This document shows, piece after piece, positions 33,933-44,055 of a stretch of 64,000 nt of DNA. Made by a program: the position numbers and the translations under genes. The DNA is taken from the NCBI GenBank assembly GCA_029747015.1, contig JAKOGI010002205.1, forward strand, positions 62,001 through 126,000, in the 5' to 3' direction. The notes beneath the pieces were generated by a model. The model saw nothing but the letters and a program-made list of their open reading frames with translations. It was not told the DNA's origin and made no database searches. Each line of letters opens with the position of its first letter. Position 1 is the stretch's first letter. This stretch comes from Carnegiea gigantea (taxonomy: Eukaryota > Streptophyta > Magnoliopsida > Caryophyllales > Cactaceae).

Positions 33933-33942
33933 TGATGGAGAT

Positions 33943-35894
33943 TGATGGAGATCCCTCCATGCCCTTTGATTTAAAAAATCAAATCAAGCTAGGTAATTTC
34001 ATTTTGGTGATTAAAAGGTGAATAATTCATCCTTGTTTTGTTTAAGGACCTAAAACAGCAGGTCAGGTTTGTTTTCAGCAGCAAACCCGGTTTTGAGAGG
34101 TTAATTACGTCAAACCCTTTAAGGTCTAAGTCCAATATTTTGCATTGGGATTAAAGTTCAAGAAGTCAGCTTTGCAACAAAAAACGTTTCATCCCATTTG
34201 GACTTCATTTGCCCTCTCAAATTAGCTAATAAACCCAAGATATACAAACTGTCCAGCAGGGTCAGAATGTATCCGGTTTTGTTCTTTTCATTTCTTAAGC
34301 TATATTTTGGTATAAGTCTTGTATTTTTACATATTTTGGGTCCCCAAGATGTTAGCTATATGGTCCAAGTGATAAAAGCAAGTTAAGTCAAGTGAAAGAT
34401 GAAGAACCAGGTCAATCTTCCAAACCGTGCAGACTGAGACTCTCAGTTCAGACCAGCCTAGCCATTTTGATATTTTCATCAGGAAAATGAACTCCAAATT
34501 GAGTAATTCCACTTGGAGCTGTTAGAGGACTTCTTAAGCTTTCCAACCATGTGTGGAAAGACAAGGTATGACCACGTTTGCCCTGGGAAACGTGGCCTGC
34601 AATCAGACCCTGCATTCTGCCAGCACAACCCGGTTTAAGCATGAGGTGTTTTTCCTTCTCAAGTGGGTTTTCCTAGCTGCTTGGTTGCTTGCCTACATCA
34701 CACCACGTCCAAGGCTTGCTAGAAACACAATAATTTGCTGCTGAGAAGGCTTTGAAATGTGTGAACCAATGAGAAAACAAAGGAGAAAACAGCACCATGC
34801 AATCTGATTGGTGAGCCGAAAAGGGGAAGGCACTTTACGGCTGTCCAATAGGAATTCAGCAAACAAATCAGCATGTTTAAGCTTTGTTTATGAGTAATTA
34901 ATGTATAATAAGTATTAATAATGTTTTACTTCATGTTTAGAATGTATTAGACTAGTTTAAGCAAGCTTGTATTTTAGATTAGCACAAATCAGCTTGTTTA
35001 GCTCTTAATACCTTTCCTCCTTAGGAGGGAAAGGTGAGGTGTGCGCTTGTGTGGCTGCTAGCTTGCTTATTTAAAGGCACACGGCCCCCCCTTGTAACAT
35101 ATACCAGATTTGAATCAAACTCAAAGTTGAGAGCTTTGTGCTTTCGGTGCTTAGGCACACTCCAAACACTTAGCTTGCTTATCCTTAATTTTGGCCGATT
35201 AAGGTGGTGTTCAAGTGAAGTCTTAAACTTGATTAAGTGGTGATATCTGTATCTTAATCATAGTTTAAGGGCCCTAAACTTGAGTTTGGTGGCGTTTCTG
35301 TATCCATTCTTCAAGTTTAGTTCTATCTCATTTGGTGTTGAACTCAAGGATTCAAAGAGAGCTAAAGTGAGTTTGCTAGCTTTAATTTGGAGTTAGTGAA
35401 TCTTAACTTTGCTTCTCTCCCACTTTCTCTCATTTACAAGCCACTCACATATCCATCCCCATTGCTTATTCAAGGCTTAGACTACCTCTAATAGTCTAGC
35501 TTCCATCACAAACCTCAAACCATACTCAACCGTGCAAAAGTGAGAAACATGGTGTCACAAACCAGAAGAGTGGCACGGCCTGCCCGTGCCTAAAGGCACG
35601 ACCGTGCCACACCTAATCCGTGTGGTTTTCACTTGATTGCTTCATATTCTTGGTAGCTTGTAACTTGGTTCCACTCACCCTTTGAGATATACATCAAACT
35701 ACATCAAACTTCCTTTGATTTTCACTTAGAATCCCTTGATTCTAAGTTCCATTCCTCCCTCACATGTTTGATGCTTCACAACCATCATATTATGTGTCCA
35801 CTTTCCTTGGTTTTCCCTTGATTGTATCTACCTTTGGTTTGTAAGGTTTCACTCTTAATTTGAGTTTTAGCCTAGACCCGCGGCAGGTGCATCA
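33943..35894 (+). repeat. R8 5' LTR
   Basis: The LTR is taken to end at GGTGCATCA beside the primer site. By analogy with R4 the U5 end could be at GATATACATCA (35697), leaving about 197 bases of extra sequence before the primer site; the incomplete 3' LTR cannot settle this. HP1 starts at 35183. HP2 is TGATTAAG/CTTAATCA at 35230-35237/35253-35260. A second, weaker HP2 is near 35276-35320. GCACGG repeats are at 35572-35610. Confidence 0.75.
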
Positions 35895-36007
35895 TATTTG
35901 GTATCAGAGCAAGTTCAGAACTTGGCCTGAAACCCACGCCATCCACACGCCCAAAGCTCCTCAAAACACAAATCCAAATTCATTCCCTCAAAACACCCAC
36001 TTTCGCA

Positions 36008-36709
36008 ATGAGAATTGGGAAAGATATGTCCCTTAGAAAAATCCTCAAACTACAAAAAGAGCTTGAAGCATTTGACCTCAGAACACAAGAAATAAACTGG
36101 GAAATGCAACAGCAAGAAAGAGAACTTGATCTACTCGCCCTCTGGTTTGAAGAAAGAAGAAAATCCAATCAGCCCTTTGTTTCACCAGAGATAGATCAAA
36201 GTCACAAAGTTAATGAGGTTACCATCAACTTACCTCCTAAGTTTGATGAGCATGAAGATGAACAAGAGGAAATCAAGGAGGAAGAAAAGGAGGATCGAGA
36301 AGAGAAAGATGGGAATACATTTGAAGAGAAAAAGCTTGAGGCGGAAGAAGGTGAAATACTCACCTTAGTCACCCACCATCCACCAAAAGACAAGAACCAT
36401 CATAACCATCTTTTCATTCCTTTTGGTGAACCATCAAAACTTTCACCCACTCCACCCCCACCCAAAGCACTCAAACAAACCTTCTGTCAAAAGCATTCAA
36501 GGCCATTACTTACAACTCCTAATCTTGAATTAAGAGTAAGTGAGGAAGTGGTTCATGACATGTTTAAAGAGTCCCCCATATACAACATCCAAATCAGCAA
36601 GGGACATGAAGAGAAGAGAGCCTCCAAGATCAAAGGCAAGTTATTCGAATGGTTGATTCTGTTTCAGCCATACAATGAATCAAGAAGAGGAGGTAATTAC
36701 CTAAATTGA
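36008..36709 (+). CDS. R8 accessory protein sharing the R4 C-terminal domain
   Basis: The intact 233-codon frame runs from ATG 36008, about 100 bases after the primer site, where gag would start. Residues about 8-50 form a charged coiled coil (ILKLQKELEAFDL...QQQERELDLLALWFEER). About 71-82 read VTINLPPKFDEH, a motif also seen in R12. Residues 81-115 are strongly acidic. Residues about 113-221 match the R4 tail: EEGEILTLVTHHPPK, FGEPSKLSPTP, LKQTFCQ, PNLELRVSEE, KLFEWLILFQP. There is no knuckle, protease motif or membrane segment. The function is unknown. Its conservation between two elements that otherwise differ suggests selection, perhaps for binding a partner Gag or RNA (inference). Confidence 0.85.
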   Translation: MRIGKDMSLRKILKLQKELEAFDLRTQEINWEMQQQERELDLLALWFEERRKSNQPFVSPEIDQSHKVNEVTINLPPKFDEHEDEQEEIKEEEKEDREEKDGNTFEEKKLEAEEGEILTLVTHHPPKDKNHHNHLFIPFGEPSKLSPTPPPPKALKQTFCQKHSRPLLTTPNLELRVSEEVVHDMFKESPIYNIQISKGHEEKRASKIKGKLFEWLILFQPYNESRRGGNYLN

Positions 36710-36741
36710 TTTGAGGACAAATCTTTTTAACAAGGGGAGGA

Positions 36742-37746
36742 TGATGGAGATCCCTCCATGCCCTTTGATTTAAAAAATCAAATCAAGCTAGGTAATTTCA
36801 TTTTGGTGATTAAAGGGTGAATAATTCATCCTTGTTTTGTTTAAGGACCTAAAACAGCAGGTCAGGTTTGTTTTCAGCAGCAAACCCGGTTTTGAGAGGT
36901 TAATTACGTCAAACCCTTTAAGGTTTAAGTCCAATATTTTGCATTGGGATTAAATTTCAAGAAGTCAGCTTTGCAACAAAAAAAGTTTCATCCCATTGGA
37001 CTTCATTTGCCCTCTCAAATTAGCTAATAAACCCAAGGTGTCAAAACTGCCCAGCAGGTCAGAATGTACCCGGTTTTGTTCTTTATATTTCTTATGATAT
37101 ATTTTGGTTTAAATCTTGTATTTTTACATATTTTGGGTCCCCAAGATGTTAGCTACGTGGTCCAATTGATAAAATCAAGTTAGGTCAAGTGGAAGATGAA
37201 GAACCAGGTCAATCTTCCAAACCGTGCAGACTGAGACTCAGTTCAGACCAGCCCAGCCATTTTGATATTTTCATCAAGAAAATGAACTCCAAATAGAGTA
37301 ATTCCACTTGGCGCTGTTAGAGGACTTCTTGAGCTTTCCAACCATGTGTGGCAAGACAAGTTATGACCACGTTTGCCCTGGGAAACGTGGCCTGCAATCA
37401 GACCCTGCATTCTGCCAGCACAACCTGGTTTAAGCATGAGGTGTTTTTCCTTCTCAAGTGGGTTTTCCTAGCTGCTTGGTTGCTTGCCTACATCACACCA
37501 CGCCCAAGGCTTGCTAGAAACACAATAATTTGCTGCTGAGAAGGCTTTGAAATGTGTGAACCAATGAGAAAACAAAGGAGAAAACAGCACCATGCAATCT
37601 GATTGGTGAGCCGAAAAGGGGAAGGCACTTTACGGCTGTCCAATAGGAATTCAGCAAGCAAATCAGCATGTTTAAGCTTGGTTTATGAGTAGATTAATGT
37701 ATAATAAGTATTAATAATGTTTTACTTCATGTTTAGAATGTATTAG
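36742..37746 (+). repeat. R8 3' LTR, first part
   Basis: It matches 33943-34950 closely and stops at GTATTAG, where an R9-type LTR starts (37747). The remainder, about 950 bp with the promoter end and hairpins, is not in the window. Confidence 0.87.
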
Positions 37747-37815
37747 TGATGTATATTTTCAAGGGTATCATTTTCATTCTTTCAACTCAACTTCATGGGA
37801 GGTAAGCTCCATACA
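37747..37815 (+). repeat. R9 LTR start (family of solo LTR 50830), cut by R10
   Basis: TGATGTATATTTTCAAGG followed by CATTTTCATTC and CAACTTCATGGGAGG matches the first 70 bases of the LTR at 50830. The sequence resumes at 45427 after R10, which is flanked by ATACA duplicates. Confidence 0.8.
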
Positions 37816-39360
37816 AGATGGAGGTCCATCCTCAAGGTCTAATAATGTTTCATTGGTCCAAAATAATCAAGAAATTAACTCCAAAGTCACGGCCATAAGT
37901 CACTTGATGGCAAACACACAAGGTGATACACCCGGGTTCTCATCCAGATTTTTACCCGGTTTTTGCTATCTTATTACATCGGCCTAAAGCATATTTTGGT
38001 GTCCATTTTTTTGGATGATTATCAAGTTCAGGATGTTAACTTTTAAGTCCAATTGGTTTCATATCATTTGGAATTCATTTGGTTACTTAAAACAGTTCAT
38101 CTCTTGAACCTGTCCGGATTGCACTGCAAAATGCATGGTTTTGGTTTTCTGGTTTGTTCAGGGGGCAAATGACGTCCAAATGCTACGATTCCAAATGGAG
38201 GGTAGACTAGACATCTTGAGGTTTCCAACCATGTAAGAAACGTAGCAAATAGTTATCATTTGAGGTGTCAAACATGCGTTGCAAGTGGAGGCAGAAACCG
38301 GCTGCTTGACACCCGGTTGCTTAGCTTGGTGGTTTTCCTCCTTCAAGGGGTTTGCTTAAGGTGGAAGGCTGCCAAGCAGGTCATTTTGAGCTGCTTGATC
38401 AAGCACCACTCAGCTACTTGAGAGAGAGACACGTGGAGCAAGTGAAACATCACCATTTTGCAAGCCCTCATTCGACCACTCAAGCATGACATGGCACACA
38501 TGCATTTTTCAGTCCTTTTGAGGTGGCTAGCCGTGCACTCGTACCTTCCTAGCTGGGAAAATGAGTCATCTACATTCCTTAATGCATAGGAAAGGTTTAG
38601 GAAGATAATTTAAGTGCTTTGTAAAGTAAGCTTTCAGCTTTTGGTTTGTATTAGAGTAAACCGTGTGTTAGGAAGTGATTAGCAAGTTTAATGACTTTCC
38701 TCCCTTGGAAGGAAAGCTCATTTGTGTACTCTCAAGGCCATATAAAGCCTTGTATGTTCATTTTGAAGGGATAGAGTTGAATTTTCAGTAGAGAGAAAAG
38801 ACTTTGTGTCTTGTGATTTCCTAAACACTTAACTTGCTTATCCTTAATTGTGGCCGATTAAGGTGGTGACCAAGTGAGTCTCAATCTTTGGTTAGGTGGT
38901 GAATCTTATCCTAATCCAAGATTGAGGGCCCTAAGCTAAATGATTAGTGGTGTATCTTATCTAATCATCTAGCTTAGAACTATCCAAGTTTCATTAAACA
39001 CTCTTGAAGTTCACAAACTAGTTCTTGGTTTCACTCCTCTCAAACCATGAATTACCTTTGTTCTTCTTAGTGTCTTTTTATCCTCCTTTACTTCCCTCAC
39101 TTCCTTACTCCTTTGATTCCTCTTATCCACACAAAATCAAGCCTTGACATAGCTGATTGCATCGAACTTCCAACAAACTTCAAAGCTACCTCAAACCGTG
39201 GAAAGGGACTTACCTAGGCAAGCTAGGCAGCGAGTTGGCACGGTCACCCCGTGCCCTTGAGCACGACCGTGCCACCCCTGGCCGTAAGAGTTTGCTTGTT
39301 TTCTAGCCTCCTTTGACGTGAGTTAACTTGGGTTGCTATCCTTCCCTTGGACTTACATCA
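37816..39360 (+). repeat. R10 5' LTR
   Basis: The LTR holds a TATA box TATAAAG at 38741-38747, the hairpin module at 38842-38967 (HP1 CCTTAAT/ATTAAGG; HP2 stems TTAGG/CCTAA and TGATTAG/CTAATCA), and GCACGG/GCACGACCGTGCC repeats at 39238-39276. A U3 pair of inverted motifs (ATTTGGAATTCATTTGG near 38067 and CAAATGACGTCCAAATG at 38166) is visible. Confidence 0.94.
38842..38967 (+). other. Leader hairpin module, R10 5' LTR
   Basis: It has the same order as R4: HP1 with TGTGGCCG loop, HP2a, AGGGCCCTAAG, HP2b with loop TGGTGTATCTTAT. It lies about 100-225 bases downstream of the TATA box. The 3' LTR copy is at 44909-45034, with TATA at 44808-44814. Confidence 0.7.
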
Positions 39361-39364
39361 TTTT

Positions 39365-39376
39365 TGGTATCAGAGC
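39365..39376 (+). other. R10 primer-binding site
   Basis: TGGTATCAGAGC lies four bases after LTR end TTACATCA; initiator Met-tRNA type. Confidence 0.9.
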
Positions 39377-39474
39377 AAGTTCAGAACTTGGCCTGAACCC
39401 CACGTCATTCCCAGCTTATCTCTGAAATCATTTCAAACACAATCAAACACAAACCGTTCATTCCTGCGATCACA

Positions 39475-42400
39475 ATGAGTACTAGCATGTCTGTGGAAGA
39501 AAAGCTTGAAGTTCTTTCTAAGCAAATGCAAGAAATGAGTGTGAGTAATCGAGAACTCAAAGCACAAAATGAGTACTTGAGGAAACAGCTTGGAAACCAT
39601 ATGAAACAAAAGCAGAAACTTCAAGAATCACCAAGCATTCGGATTGGAACAGACTATGGCTATGAAGAGGAAGCTAGCAATGCGTTCTCTGAAGAAGAAG
39701 TACCATTTGAAAGAATGCAAAGAAGAGCGCGACCTACTTTCAACTCTAATGAGATCAAGGTTGATATTCCTGAGTTCGAGGGTAAGTTAGATCCTGATGA
39801 GTTCATTGAATGGTTACAAACGGTGGAGCGTATTTTTGAATTCAAGGAGATTCCAGAAGATAAGAAAGTCAAAATAGTTGCTCTTAGATTAAGGAAATAT
39901 GCCTCCTTATGGTGGACAAACCTTACTGCTAAGAGAACTAGAGAAAGGAAGAGCAAGATTGCTACTTGGGACAAAATGAAAGCCAAGATGAAGGCACGGT
40001 TTTTGCCTTCTACGTATGTCCAAGATCAATACATGCTCTTTCATCATTTGAATCAAGGCAAGATGAGTGTTGAAGAATATACTCGTGAGTTTGAGAAACT
40101 CATGATCAAATGTGACATTCATGAGCCTGAAGAGCAAACCATGGTACGTTACCTAGGAGGGCTTGATCCTAGGATAGCTAACGTGGTTGAGTTGCAAGCT
40201 TATACCACCTTTGACGAAGTGTGTGTCCTAGCACACAAGGTGGAGCAACAAAGAAAGTCTAGAATGAATGTTCGTGATTCATTCAAGCCTTATTCTACAC
40301 CAAACCGTGGGCAACCCTTAAACAAGGGGAGTACCACACCTCAGCCTAAATCATCTACCCCTTTCCCATCTAATCCACAAAAAAACCAAGCTCCTCAAAG
40401 GCCACCACCATCAAACCCCCCACGTCCAAACCCATACCCTGTAAGCCAAAGAAGGTGTTACAAGTGCCAAGGCTTAGGACACATTGCTTCTGATTGTCCT
40501 AGTCGAAAGGTAGTCACCTTAGCTGAATGGGAAGCCATAGAGGGAGAATTTGCCGAGGAGAAAGAAGAGGAAAAGGCAGAAGATGCTGAGAGCGATCATG
40601 AAGATGATCAGGAGGAGTTTGTGGAAAACGCAGATGAAGGTGAGATGCTAGTAATTCGAAGGGTATTGAGCAATCAACGAGTTGCTAAGGATGAACAACG
40701 TGAGAACATCTTTCACTCACGGTGTACGGTCCAAGGCAAAGTGTGCTCGTTAATCATCGATGGAGGAAGTTGTGCCAACGTTGTTTCATTGAATATGATT
40801 GAGAAACTGAACCTTCAGTCCACGGCACACCCACACCCATACAACATTCAATGGTTAAATCAAGGCAAGGGATTACAAGTTAACTCTCGTTGCTTGATTT
40901 CATTCTCTCTTGGTAAGAATTACCAAGATGAACTTTGGTGTGATATTATCCCCATGGATGCTTGTCATATTCTGTTAGGACGACCATGGATGTATGACAG
41001 AAAGGTTATGCATAATGGTTATCTTAATACTTATTCCTTTTCCAAAGATGGCAAGAAGATTACTCTGAATCCTATGTCACCATCCGAACTCCACAAAATG
41101 AAACCACAAAAAAGCCAAAATCAATCTGACTTGCTTTTGACATATGTTGAACCACTTTTAAAGGCCTCTCAACATGAGTTCAAAGCCTTGAAAGAGTGGA
41201 TATTGCAAGTACAAGATGAGCCACAAACACCACTTCCATCCCATCCCATAGCCAAGGTCATATTGAATCAGTTCAGTCACCTATTTCCAGAAGAGATACC
41301 TTTGGGTTTACCCCCAAAGCGTGACATTCAACATCATATTGACCTTATCCCAGGATCCATTCTGCCTAATAAGCCAGCCTACAGGACAAATCCCAAGGAA
41401 ACTCAAGAGATTCAACGACAAGTTGAAGAACTGATATTCAAGGGGTTGGTACGAGAATCCTTAAGTCCATGTGCTGTTCCTGCTCTTTTGGTTCCGAAGA
41501 AGGATGGTAGTATGAGGATGTGTGTTGACAGTAGGGCCATAAACAAAATTACTATCAAGTATAGGTACCCTATACCTAGGCTTGAAGATATGTTGGATGA
41601 ATTACATGGCTCTAAGGTGTTTAGTAAGATTGATTTGAGGAGTGGTTATTATCAAATTCGTATTAGGGAGGGCGATGAGTGGAAAACTGCTTTCAAGACT
41701 AAGGGCGGATTATATGAATGGTTAGTCATGCCTTTCGGTCTTTCTAATGCCCCTAGTACGTTTATGAGGTTAATGAATCAAGTATTTCGACCATACTTGG
41801 GCAAGTTCGTGGTTGTTTACTTCGATGATATATTGGTGTTCAGTAAGAATGAGCAAGAACATCAAGATCATTTAACTCAGGTGATGCTCGTTCTTGAAAA
41901 GGAGAAGTTATTCGGGAACCTAAAGAAGTGTACCTTCTTTACTCATGAAGTTACCTTCTTAGGTTATATTGTTTCTGAAGATGGTATTAAGGCGGATGAA
42001 AGCAAGATTGAGGCTATTCGAACTTGGCCTGTTCCTAAGAGCATTCATGACGTTCGAAGCTTTCATGGCTTGGCCTCTTTCTATAGGAGGTTCATACGAA
42101 ATTTCAGCACTATCTTAGCTCCTATGACCGAGATTCTTAAGGGTTCCTCATTCACTTGGAATCCTAAAGCCCAAGCAGCCTTTGAAGAAGTGAAAGAGAG
42201 ACTAACTCAAGCACCAGTTTTAGCCCTACCGTGTTTTGAGAAAGTCTTTGAAGTTGAATGCGATGCTTCTGGGGTTGGTATTGGAGGCATTCTTACTCAA
42301 GAAGGACGCCCTTTGGCCTTCTTCAGTGAGAAGTTATGTGATACCAGGAAGAGATATTCAACTTATGACAAGGAATTCTACGCCATCATTCGATGTCTAG

Positions 42401-43794
42401 AACATTGGAACCACTATTTGATTGCCAGTGAGTTTATTCTGCATTCAGATCACGAGGCTTTGAAGTATATTCAAGGCCAACACAAGTTAAACTCGCGCCA
42501 TGCTAAATGGGTGGAATTCCTACAGTCCTTTCACTTTACTATCAAGCATAAGTCCGGCAAACTGAATCAAGGCGCCGATGCTCTATCACGGCGTTATCTA
42601 TTGATGTTCCAATTAGATGCTTGTATCCTTGGATTTGAGCATCTAAAGGCGTTATATCAGAATGATGAAGATTTTGGGGTGTTATATTCTGAGTGTACTA
42701 AACATCCCAAAGGGGACTTCTTAATTCAAGAAGAGTTTCTCTTTAAAGGTGCTCGGTTATGTGTCCCCAAATGCAGCACTCGTGAGTTGTTAATTCGAGA
42801 AGTCCATGCTGGATCTTTAGCTGGCCATTTTGGCGAAGACAAGACCCTAACTATGCTTAGGGAACATTATTATTGGCCAGGCATGGAGAAGGACGTTCAA
42901 GACATCATTAGAAGGTGCAGTACGTGTCAAATTGCAAAGAGTCATTCGCTTCCTCAGGGACTATACACGCCACTTCCTATTCCTACGTTGCCTTGGGTGG
43001 ACGTTAGCATGGATTTCATACTTGGTTTACCAAAGACACAAAGGAATAAAGATTCTATCTTTGTGGTCGTGGATCGATTTTCGAAGATGGCTCATTTCAT
43101 TCCCTGCAACAAGACTAATGATGCCACTCATATTGCTGAATTGTATTTCAAGGAGGTTATGAGACTTCATGGAATTCCTCGTTCCATTGTCTCAGATCGA
43201 GATACGAAGTTTTTAAGTCACTTTTGGATTACTTTGTGGAAAAAGTTGGGTACCAAACTCAAGTACAGTACCACTTGTCATCCACAAACAGATGGGCAAA
43301 CCGAGGTTACTAATCGAACCCTTGGTACTTTATTAAGGGTTCTGATTAAAAACCACATCAAAGCTTGGGATCTGTTACTTCCACATGCTGAGTTTGCTTA
43401 CAATAAGACTCCAAGCAAGGCTACTGGTCTATCTCCCTTTAAGGTGGTCTATGGAATTGATCCCCTAAGTCCACTTGATCTTGTACCACGACCATTAGAT
43501 CAAAAGCCAAGTGCGGATGCCGCTACTAGGGTGGAAGAAATCCAGAAGTTGCATGAGTTAGTAAAGGCCAAGATTGAGAAAACTACACTTTCATACACGG
43601 CCCAAGCTAACAAGCATAAAAGGGAGAAGCTTTTTAAGCCAGGTGATTTGGTTTGGATTCATCTTCGTAAAGAACGTTTTCCTTCCAAAAGGAAAACTAA
43701 ATTGATGCCTAGAGCGGATGGTCCATTCGAGATTTTGGAGAAGATCAACAATAATGCTTATAAGGTAGAGTTACCAGGAGATTATGGAGTATGA
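39475..43794 (+). CDS. R10 Gag-Pol polyprotein, one late premature stop
   Basis: ATG 39475 opens 1439 codons. Domains: coiled coil 1-45; gag core about 95-260; CCHC knuckle from C328 (CYKCQGLGHIASDC); protease with D429 in LIIDGGSC; RT with YFDD (D784, D785); RNaseH from D930 in [12 protein letters not shown]; integrase zinc domain from H1111 to C1148/C1151; integrase core D1180, D1241, E1277, a proper DD35E spacing; C-terminal GPF/Y module (DGPFEILEKIN). The TGA at 43792-43794 falls after GDYGV, where relatives read GVSATFN. Beyond it the frame stays open through ATFNVADLSPYEAD, the polypurine tract and into the LTR to 44055. All catalytic residues look intact. The loss of about 85 residues may abolish targeting rather than catalysis (inference). 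Gag, protease and pol are in one frame, with no frameshift site seen. Confidence 0.95.
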   Translation: MSTSMSVEEKLEVLSKQMQEMSVSNRELKAQNEYLRKQLGNHMKQKQKLQESPSIRIGTDYGYEEEASNAFSEEEVPFERMQRRARPTFNSNEIKVDIPEFEGKLDPDEFIEWLQTVERIFEFKEIPEDKKVKIVALRLRKYASLWWTNLTAKRTRERKSKIATWDKMKAKMKARFLPSTYVQDQYMLFHHLNQGKMSVEEYTREFEKLMIKCDIHEPEEQTMVRYLGGLDPRIANVVELQAYTTFDEVCVLAHKVEQQRKSRMNVRDSFKPYSTPNRGQPLNKGSTTPQPKSSTPFPSNPQKNQAPQRPPPSNPPRPNPYPVSQRRCYKCQGLGHIASDCPSRKVVTLAEWEAIEGEFAEEKEEEKAEDAESDHEDDQEEFVENADEGEMLVIRRVLSNQRVAKDEQRENIFHSRCTVQGKVCSLIIDGGSCANVVSLNMIEKLNLQSTAHPHPYNIQWLNQGKGLQVNSRCLISFSLGKNYQDELWCDIIPMDACHILLGRPWMYDRKVMHNGYLNTYSFSKDGKKITLNPMSPSELHKMKPQKSQNQSDLLLTYVEPLLKASQHEFKALKEWILQVQDEPQTPLPSHPIAKVILNQFSHLFPEEIPLGLPPKRDIQHHIDLIPGSILPNKPAYRTNPKETQEIQRQVEELIFKGLVRESLSPCAVPALLVPKKDGSMRMCVDSRAINKITIKYRYPIPRLEDMLDELHGSKVFSKIDLRSGYYQIRIREGDEWKTAFKTKGGLYEWLVMPFGLSNAPSTFMRLMNQVFRPYLGKFVVVYFDDILVFSKNEQEHQDHLTQVMLVLEKEKLFGNLKKCTFFTHEVTFLGYIVSEDGIKADESKIEAIRTWPVPKSIHDVRSFHGLASFYRRFIRNFSTILAPMTEILKGSSFTWNPKAQAAFEEVKERLTQAPVLALPCFEKVFEVECDASGVGIGGILTQEGRPLAFFSEKLCDTRKRYSTYDKEFYAIIRCLEHWNHYLIASEFILHSDHEALKYIQGQHKLNSRHAKWVEFLQSFHFTIKHKSGKLNQGADALSRRYLLMFQLDACILGFEHLKALYQNDEDFGVLYSECTKHPKGDFLIQEEFLFKGARLCVPKCSTRELLIREVHAGSLAGHFGEDKTLTMLREHYYWPGMEKDVQDIIRRCSTCQIAKSHSLPQGLYTPLPIPTLPWVDVSMDFILGLPKTQRNKDSIFVVVDRFSKMAHFIPCNKTNDATHIAELYFKEVMRLHGIPRSIVSDRDTKFLSHFWITLWKKLGTKLKYSTTCHPQTDGQTEVTNRTLGTLLRVLIKNHIKAWDLLLPHAEFAYNKTPSKATGLSPFKVVYGIDPLSPLDLVPRPLDQKPSADAATRVEEIQKLHELVKAKIEKTTLSYTAQANKHKREKLFKPGDLVWIHLRKERFPSKRKTKLMPRADGPFEILEKINNNAYKVELPGDYGV

Positions 43795-44055
43795 GCTACG
43801 TTTAACGTTGCTGATTTAAGCCCTTATGAAGCAGATGGTTACCTTTCTGATTTGAGGATCAAATCTTCCCAACAAGGGGAGAAAGATGGAGGTCCATCCT
43901 CAAGGTCTAATAATGTTTCATTGGTCCAAAATAATCAAGAAATCAACTCCAAAGTCACGGCCATGAGTCACTTGATGGCAAACACACAAGGTGATACACC
44001 CGGGTTCTCATCCAGATTTTTACCCGGTTTTTGCTATCTTATTACATCGGCCTAA
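43795..44055 (+). pseudogene. R10 integrase end and LTR-encoded tail after the stop
   Basis: This continues the gag-pol frame after the TGA: ATFNVADLSPYEADG, LRIKSSQQGEKDGG at the polypurine tract, then about 57 codons inside the 3' LTR ending RFLPGFCYLITSA. The final motif resembles the PGFVxLL ends of R11, R5 and the LTR-2 family. The equivalent R6 LTR stretch (25139-25310) is also open. Confidence 0.75.

Larger units (their letters stand above)
30807..33942 (+). mobile_element. R7: internally deleted LTR retrotransposon
   Basis: R7 has a 5' LTR 30807-31933, primer site 31938-31949, leader, gag and protease, then a junction from the HEFK linker straight to the integrase end LRANSPQQGEDDG and polypurine tract. 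Only the first 10 bases of its 3' LTR (33933-33942) precede R8. It resembles R5 in protein sequence. It inserted into RNaseH of R6; the far target duplicate is not seen. Confidence 0.88.
33943..37746 (+). mobile_element. R8: non-autonomous LTR element with a single novel ORF
   Basis: R8 has a 5' LTR 33943-35894, primer site 35899-35910, one 233-codon gene, a polypurine tract (36729-36741) and a 3' LTR 36742-37746 that is cut by R9. It contains no gag core, protease or pol. The LTR body resembles R4. Both R8 LTRs share TGATGGAGATCCCTCCATGCCC. The missing end of the 3' LTR is not found in the window. Confidence 0.88.

Noticed and set aside
35698..35894. Possible intron between R8 U5 and the primer site
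   Set aside because: No convincing splice pair was seen, and a primer site must remain in the genomic RNA next to U5.
36202..36393. Serine-rich minus frame opposite the R8 gene
   Set aside because: It is the antisense of the acidic E/D-rich stretch, a codon shadow.
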